Assembly: GCA_031374115.1 (NCBI GenBank)
Contig: JANMNO010000005.1
Span: 1 to 64,000 of the forward strand
Origin: JAKFWF01 sp031374115
GTDB taxonomy: Bacteria; Pseudomonadota; Alphaproteobacteria; Rhizobiales; Hyphomicrobiaceae
Length of the DNA: 64,000 nt
Reading direction: 5' to 3'
Below are positions 59,399 through 64,000 of this stretch, piece after piece. Made by a program: the position numbers and the translations under genes. Under the pieces are notes generated by a model. The model did no database searches and was not told the DNA's origin. It worked only from the letters and a program-made list of their open reading frames with translations. The stretch's first letter is position 1. Each line of letters starts with the position of its first letter.

Positions 59399-60332
59399 AG
59401 TCGACCGCCGTCGTGTTGGCACCGCATAGAAGCACGCCTACTCTCTCGCCTTTCGAAGGCTTGTAGGCGCCGGACAGAAGGGCTGCGAATGCCGCTGCAC
59501 CACCGGGCTCTAGCACAAGTCGTAAAGCTTGCCAAAGTTGGACTTGCGACTCGCGGATCGCCGCATCGCTGACGAGGACCACCTGCTCGACGAAATTGCG
59601 CGCAATTGGAAACATGAGATCGCCGACGCGTCGCGCACCAAGGCTATCAGCCGCCAGACCAGATACCTCGACATCGATGGGTGTCTGGGCGGCGAACGCT
59701 GCAAACAATGCTTTGCACGCGAAGGGTTCGACGCCGACGATCCGAATGCGGCTTTCGTACCAAGCGGCGATCCCACCGATCAACCCGCCGCCTCCGGCGG
59801 CGACCAGCAGCGTGTCTAGCCCCGGCGCCTGCGCTTCGAGTTCAAGGCCAACGGTGCCCTGGCCTAGCAATGTCTCGACTTGGTTATACGCATGAATGCC
59901 GAGCGCACGGGTTTTTTCGATGTGCGAATTGCATGCCGCGAACGCATCCGCATAAGTCTCGCCGCCGATAGCGAGATCCGCACCGAAATCGCGAATGCGC
60001 TGAATTTTTGCCGGCGACGAAATCTTCGGCACGAAGATCTTTGCCTTTCGCGCCAGTTTAGAGGCGGCGTATGCAACTGCCGCGCCGTGATTGCCACCCG
60101 ATGCCGCAGCAACACCCGATTTGGGCACATCGCGCATCAACATATTGGCGAAGGCGCCTCGCGTTTTGAACGAGCCGGCATGCTGCAAATGCTCGAGCTT
60201 GAATGTGATTTGACCCGCATCGATGCCGAAATCCGCTCCGGCAGCCTCGATCACCGGTGTGCGGCGGACATACGGCCGCAATCGGTTGTAGGTCGCGGCG
60301 ATCGTATCGCGCGAGATTTCCTGTTCCACCAT
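59388..60332 (-). CDS. Threonine dehydratase-like PLP enzyme (fold type II)
   Basis: A 314-residue protein. The start at MVEQEISRDT has GGAGAC upstream; the frame is open further but antisense to the next gene. The PLP Lys is K56 in LQHAGSFKTRGAFANML, the substrate loop is ASGGNHGAAVAYAA, and the phosphate-binding glycines are LLVAAGGGGLIGGIAAWY. It lacks the ACT regulatory domain of biosynthetic threonine dehydratase, so a catabolic threonine/serine dehydratase or a hydroxyectoine-type (EutB) dehydratase is likely. It overlaps the preceding convergent gene at the 3' end. Confidence 0.88.
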   Translation of the reverse strand: MVEQEISRDTIAATYNRLRPYVRRTPVIEAAGADFGIDAGQITFKLEHLQHAGSFKTRGAFANMLMRDVPKSGVAAASGGNHGAAVAYAASKLARKAKIFVPKISSPAKIQRIRDFGADLAIGGETYADAFAACNSHIEKTRALGIHAYNQVETLLGQGTVGLELEAQAPGLDTLLVAAGGGGLIGGIAAWYESRIRIVGVEPFACKALFAAFAAQTPIDVEVSGLAADSLGARRVGDLMFPIARNFVEQVVLVSDAAIRESQVQLWQALRLVLEPGGAAAFAALLSGAYKPSKGERVGVLLCGANTTAVDFTS

Positions 60333-60462
60333 CAAACGTCTCCAAACGCTGCGGTACTTGCCGCGACAGAAAACAAATAACGACAATGCTGGCAATGGTT
60401 TGTTGAGACACCGGCAGTCGTTGAGATAGGAAGGCACGCAATGAACCGCAAAGGAGCACTGC

Positions 60463-61440
60463 ATGGCCGCCGAAGGATCGACGAAGGTGGTGCTGATCGC
60501 ACTTGCATGCAACCTTGGCATTGCGATCGCGAAATTTTCTGCAGCCGTGTTCACCGGCTCGTCGGCGATGCTGTCGGAGACGATCCATTCGCTCGTCGAT
60601 GCATCCAATCAAGGCCTGATGTTGCATGGCATCGCGCGAGCCGCCCGCCCGCCCGACGCGCGGCATCCATTCGGCTACGGACGGGAGTTATACTTTTGGA
60701 GCTTCGTCGTTGCCATCGTGCTGTTCTCGCTCGGCGCCGGTGTGTCGATATACGAGGGTATCGACAGACTTACCCACCCCCACCCAAACGGCAATCCCGA
60801 AGTCAACTACGCTGTACTTGGTACCGCAATGTTGCTCATCGGCGTATCGACATGGCAGGCGTTGAGGGCGTTCAACAAGGTGCGCGGAGCGGGCGCTCTC
60901 GTCAAACTGCGGCGGTCGACGGACCCTGCGCATTTTACCGTGGTGCTCGAAAATCTCGCAGGTCTAGCCGGATTGACGGTTGCGTTGGTGGGCATTGCTG
61001 CGACGCATCTGCTGGGCCTTGCATGGGCGGACGGAGCGGCATCTGTTGTGATTGGCTTGATCCTGGCGACCGTTGCCGCATTTCTCTCTGTCGAGATCAA
61101 AAGCCTATTGCTGGGGGAGGCAGCGTCCGAAGATCGGCGGGAAAACGTGCGTCCTGTTTTTGATGCTGGGGATCCTAATTCAGGGCCGGCACGTGCCGAT
61201 GGAATCCAAACTATGCAGATTGGACACAACGCGGCCATCCGTTCGATGAATGCGGCATCTGCCGTCGCGACGGCGCGGGTGCATTCGCCGACCGCCGACT
61301 TGAAGCAGGAGCAGGCAACCAGCCAGGAGGCAGCGACAGCCGGTATCGTTACCGACACACAAGCGCGCGCCACTAAACCGACGATCGCCGCACGGCCGGC
61401 ATCGGCTCGCAAAGGCAAAGGCGGCAAACGGCGACGCTGA
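60463..61440 (+). CDS. Cation diffusion facilitator-type transporter with aberrant C-terminal part
   Basis: A 325-residue protein; GGAG precedes the ATG. The first 220 residues are a CDF membrane domain: LIALACNLGIAIAKFSAAVFTGSSAMLSETIHSLVDASNQGLML (helices 1-2 with the His/Asp metal pattern), RHPFGYGRELYFWSFVVAIVLFSLGAG, and a later pair FTVVLENLAGLAGLTVALVGI and WADGAASVVIGLILATVAAFL. After EIKSLLLGEAA the usual cytoplasmic ferredoxin-like domain is missing. Instead there is a 100-residue Ala/Thr/Gln-rich tail ending in KGKGGKRRR. Either the domain has decayed or a new tail was acquired. Probably exports divalent metal ions. Confidence 0.82.
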   Translation: MAAEGSTKVVLIALACNLGIAIAKFSAAVFTGSSAMLSETIHSLVDASNQGLMLHGIARAARPPDARHPFGYGRELYFWSFVVAIVLFSLGAGVSIYEGIDRLTHPHPNGNPEVNYAVLGTAMLLIGVSTWQALRAFNKVRGAGALVKLRRSTDPAHFTVVLENLAGLAGLTVALVGIAATHLLGLAWADGAASVVIGLILATVAAFLSVEIKSLLLGEAASEDRRENVRPVFDAGDPNSGPARADGIQTMQIGHNAAIRSMNAASAVATARVHSPTADLKQEQATSQEAATAGIVTDTQARATKPTIAARPASARKGKGGKRRR

Positions 61441-61469
61441 TGCTCATGCCGCCGCTCGCCGCATCATCT

Positions 61470-62015
61470 TCAGAACGGAATCTCATCATCAAGGGGCTTG
61501 TCGAAGCTCTTCGCGGCGCCCTTGGCCGCACGTTTCGGCTCACTGTAGCCGGCGCCACCACCGGAAGAAGCAGAGCCGCTGCCGCCATAGCCGCCATCGG
61601 GCGCGCCATACCCCGCCTGACCATCTTCCTGCATTCCCGCCCCGGCGCCCGCCCCCGCACCAGCACGACCGTCGAGCATGGTCAGGACGCTGTTAAAACC
61701 TTGCAAGACAACCTCGGTCGAATACTTCTCGACGCCCGCTTGATCGGTCCATTTGCGTGTTTGCAAAGCGCCTTCGATATAGAGCTTCGCCCCTTTTTTC
61801 ACATAGCTCTCAATGACTTTGCATAATGGCTCGCTGAACACGACGACGCGATGCCACTCGGTCTTTTCCTTGCGCTCGCCCGAATTCTTGTCGCGCCACG
61901 TTTCGCTAGTCGCAATCGACAGGTTGGCGATTGGCCGGCCATCCTGGGTGCGGCGGATCTCCGGATCCTTGCCTACATTACCGATCAGGATCACTTTGTT
62001 GACGGAACCAGCCAT
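61470..62015 (-). CDS. ssb: Single-stranded DNA-binding protein
   Basis: A 181-residue protein; AGGAG six bases before the ATG. The OB-fold is MAGSVNKVILIGNVGKDPEIR, PIANLSIATSETW, EWHRVVVFSEPLCKVIESYVKKGAKLYIEGALQTRKW (residues 1-100). A Gly-rich linker (about 120-165) leads to the acidic tip DDEIPF that recruits repair and replication partners. An SOS box lies 163 bases upstream. In many alphaproteobacteria ssb faces uvrA; here a TPR gene takes that place. Confidence 0.96.
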   Translation of the reverse strand: MAGSVNKVILIGNVGKDPEIRRTQDGRPIANLSIATSETWRDKNSGERKEKTEWHRVVVFSEPLCKVIESYVKKGAKLYIEGALQTRKWTDQAGVEKYSTEVVLQGFNSVLTMLDGRAGAGAGAGAGMQEDGQAGYGAPDGGYGGSGSASSGGGAGYSEPKRAAKGAAKSFDKPLDDEIPF

Positions 62016-62177
62016 TTGGAACTCCTGTTGACGTTACAGCACCCGACCTTGGGGCGCGCAGATGATTCTAGTTGCACCAGCCTAAACCTGGTCTTCCGCT
62101 GTCGGCACCTGAACATTGGCTTGTCCACGTCTTTGTCTGACGAAATCCGTGTAGAACTTCGTTTGCTGTGTCGCTTC

Positions 62178-62192
62178 GTTCGCTGTTCGTTC
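62178..62192. promoter_or_regulatory. LexA (SOS) box GTTC-N7-GTTC
   Basis: GTTC at 62178-62181 and GTTC at 62189-62192 are separated by exactly seven bases (GCTGTTC), a perfect match to the direct-repeat LexA site of Alphaproteobacteria. It lies between ssb (leftward, start 62015) and the TPR gene (rightward, start about 62307), so it could control either. ssb is a known SOS member in this group. Confidence 0.7.
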
Positions 62193-62306
62193 TAAAGTAT
62201 CATGCCTATGGAAAATTGCAAGGTGCAGGAACGCCGCCATGCCATAAAACCCATCTATTGACCCAGCCGGTAGATTGGACCCATCTAGGTTCGATCCGAC
62301 CCTTGG

Positions 62307-64000
62307 ATGATGCACCAGCAAATGCCGATCGCCGCCCGCCTAGCAATGCTGATCGTCCTGTCGTCAACGGCGGGCACCGGCGCTATGGCGCAAGCGCAAT
62401 CTGATGCCAAAGCTCGGTCCCAAGAGGGCTCGGCTGCTTTGGTCAGGGGCAGCGCGTCCACGGCGATCACGGCATTCACCGAAGCGTTGAAGGAACCAAA
62501 TCTTACTAACGATCGCAAAGCGACGATCCTGAATGATCGCGCCGTCGCCTATGGCCGTCTCGGTCAAACCCGGCTTGCGGTAGAAGACTTCAATCGTGCG
62601 GTGCAGCTATTTCCGGAATACGCCGCAGTTTACAACAATCGCGGGAATACGCTGTTGGCGATGGGCCAGGTGCGTGAAGCACTCAAGGACTTCGACCGCG
62701 CAATCATGCTGACCCCAGGCTATGCCGTTGCATTCAACAATCGCGCCGGCGCCCATATGCGAATGGGTCAAACGCCGGAAGCGATCCGCGACTATTCGAA
62801 GGCAATCGAATTGATGCCGGCGAGCGCACCACCGCTTTCAGGTCGTGGTCGCGCCTTCCTCGCCGAAGGACGTCCTTATGCAGCAATGCGCGATTTCTCT
62901 CGAGCGATCCTGAGTGACGCCCGTTTCAGCGCCGCCTATCGATCCCGCGCAGAGGCAAAGATCGACGTCGATCGTTTCGAGGACGCCGTCGAGGATCTAA
63001 GCCGCGCAATCGCGTTCGAGCCAGGCAATGCCGAGGTGTTCGTATTGCGCGCCCACGCCTATTTGGGAAACCGCAATGCTGCCTCGGCAATCAAGGATTT
63101 CACGCGCGCCATCGAACTCGACGGAAAGTCGGTAGCAGCCCATCAAGGCCGTGGACTTGCGCATGCCAAAGCCGAGGCCTTCGAGGAGGCCGAGGCTGAT
63201 CTCGCGCGTGCCATCGAACTCGATCCGAGAGCTGCAATTGCATTCGCTTATCGGGCATATGTCTACAAGCTGACGGCGCAACCCGAACTCGGACTGAAGG
63301 AGATCGAAAAGGCGCTGAAGATCGATCCAAATCGCGCCGAAGCCTATTGGGCCAAGGGCGAAATCGAAGAAGCCCTCGGTCGTACCGACGAAGCCATCGC
63401 GAGCCTACGGCGCGCACTTATCTTAAAGCCTGGGCTCAAGGATGCAGCCGATGGGCTGGATCGCCTCGGTGCGCCGCACGATACCACCGGCGATACCGAA
63501 GTGGCGGACGCCGGTGTTGCACGCTGGCGCGTGGTCGCACGATCCGGCCGCTTCTACGCGGTATCGGATGAGTTTCGACGCGTTCGGGTGCCGTTGGAGA
63601 TGATGGGTGAAGGCACCCCGCGCCTTATCGAATGGGAGTTACGCAAGCCCCCACACCAAGGTATCGGCACGTTGAAATTCGGTGCTGGTCGCTCGGGCAC
63701 ACTGGAGATCGAGCAAGTGGCGATCGTCGATACGCAGTCGGCAAGTGTCATTGGTGTTCAGCCACACCGTGTTGGCGATCGCATTTCGCAATGGACCTGG
63801 GATGACGGCCGCGTGACCATCGCCAGCATAGACGGCGTCACCGATGAATTCACTCTGCGCACCGCTAAACCTAAGGAGAAGGAAGTTCCCGTAGCGGCAG
63901 CCCAGTCCCGACGTGTCTCGAGCTCAAACGATGGGAGTGGCAGGGGCACACCTTCCTGGGCGCCGTGGGCTCAATCCGGCTGGGGCGGCGGCGGGTCTCA
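62307..64000 (+). CDS. Exported TPR-repeat protein (3' end cut by the window)
   Basis: The frame opens at ATG-ATG 62307/62310 and runs to the window edge, over 560 residues. A signal peptide is seen (IAARLAMLIVLSSTAGTGAMAQA). From about residue 50 to 385 there are about nine tetratricopeptide repeats of the form A-x-NNRG-x-L-x-G-x-A-x-DF-x-RAI-x-L-x-P (for example VYNNRGNTLLAMGQVREAL and AYWAKGEIEEALGRTDEAI). A beta-rich domain follows (ARWRVVARSGRFYAVSDEF; LKFGAGRSGTLEIEQ), and then a Gly/Ser/Trp-rich low-complexity stretch (SWAPWAQSGWGGGGS) at the edge. It probably acts as a periplasmic scaffold. No ribosome-binding site is strong. Confidence 0.88.
   Translation, partial: MMHQQMPIAARLAMLIVLSSTAGTGAMAQAQSDAKARSQEGSAALVRGSASTAITAFTEALKEPNLTNDRKATILNDRAVAYGRLGQTRLAVEDFNRAVQLFPEYAAVYNNRGNTLLAMGQVREALKDFDRAIMLTPGYAVAFNNRAGAHMRMGQTPEAIRDYSKAIELMPASAPPLSGRGRAFLAEGRPYAAMRDFSRAILSDARFSAAYRSRAEAKIDVDRFEDAVEDLSRAIAFEPGNAEVFVLRAHAYLGNRNAASAIKDFTRAIELDGKSVAAHQGRGLAHAKAEAFEEAEADLARAIELDPRAAIAFAYRAYVYKLTAQPELGLKEIEKALKIDPNRAEAYWAKGEIEEALGRTDEAIASLRRALILKPGLKDAADGLDRLGAPHDTTGDTEVADAGVARWRVVARSGRFYAVSDEFRRVRVPLEMMGEGTPRLIEWELRKPPHQGIGTLKFGAGRSGTLEIEQVAIVDTQSASVIGVQPHRVGDRISQWTWDDGRVTIASIDGVTDEFTLRTAKPKEKEVPVAAAQSRRVSSSNDGSGRGTPSWAPWAQSGWGGGGS

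Noticed and set aside
1..64000. CRISPR arrays, insertion sequences, prophage
   Set aside because: No regularly spaced repeats, transposase-like or phage-like proteins were found on either strand.

Overview
The window is a chromosomal segment of an alphaproteobacterium, most likely of the order Hyphomicrobiales (Rhizobiales). The indications are the DUF1036 gene overlapping pyruvate kinase, a DUF1244 gene, the DUF1285 / MoxR / DUF58 / DUF4159 block, a GTTC-N7-GTTC LexA box and a TTAA-N7-TTAA CtrA-type box. Base composition is GC-rich and even. I see no insertion sequences, phage genes, rRNA or CRISPR array. There is one tRNA, Gly(CCC).

Layout. 1-4.5 kb: tail of a type I secretion adaptor (HlyD family), a membrane protein flanked by two micro-ORFs, an orphan TAXI-type binding protein and a Sel1-repeat protein. 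4.5-10.5 kb: a class III aminotransferase, DUF1244, N-formylglutamate amidohydrolase, glycerate 2-kinase, DUF1036 and pyruvate kinase. 10.5-15.5 kb: tricarballylate oxidation genes tcuA and tcuB, an extensin-like lipoprotein with a CtrA-type box, DUF1194 and DUF4337. 15.6-25.8 kb: an oxalate locus. A GntR regulator, oxalyl-CoA decarboxylase, formyl-CoA transferase and a formyltransferase/formate-THF ligase fusion run leftwards. A tripartite tricarboxylate transporter (tctA-tctC-tctB) runs rightwards from the same control region, which holds two palindromic candidate operators. 25.9-29 kb: TRAP permease subunits without a binding protein. 29-36 kb: an Mrp-type Fe-S carrier fused to DUF971, spermidine synthase and SAM decarboxylase, a cupin, an amino-acid-type binding protein, a membrane glycosyltransferase and tRNA-Gly. 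36-42.7 kb: a complete Dpp-type ABC importer with a ribokinase-family gene in the same operon. 42.7-49.7 kb: a leftward run of a LigB-type dioxygenase, a CaiB-type CoA-transferase, a two-subunit molybdenum hydroxylase (Fe-S plus Mo subunit) and soxX, soxY, soxZ and soxA. 49.8-58.5 kb: a LysR regulator, DUF1285 and the four-gene MoxR/DUF58/DUF4159/vWA-like operon. 58.5-64 kb: a beta-hydroxyacid dehydrogenase, a threonine dehydratase-like enzyme, a CDF-type transporter with an aberrant tail, ssb with an SOS box, and a TPR protein cut by the window end.

Most interesting regions. First, the molybdenum hydroxylase genes are translationally coupled to a partial sox set (soxXYZA, with no soxB or soxCD in the window). 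The SoxY here also ends in an atypical carrier arm. This is the best candidate for an undescribed system: a Tat-exported Mo enzyme lacking an FAD subunit, placed beside a cytochrome pair and a sulfur-carrier protein. Second, the oxalate operon ends in a bifunctional protein in which a 10-formyl-THF hydrolase/formyltransferase domain, with the catalytic His and Asp conserved, is fused to formate-THF ligase. This implies direct handling of the C1 unit released from oxalate.

All functional statements rest on reading translated sequence and recalled family signatures. No database search was possible.
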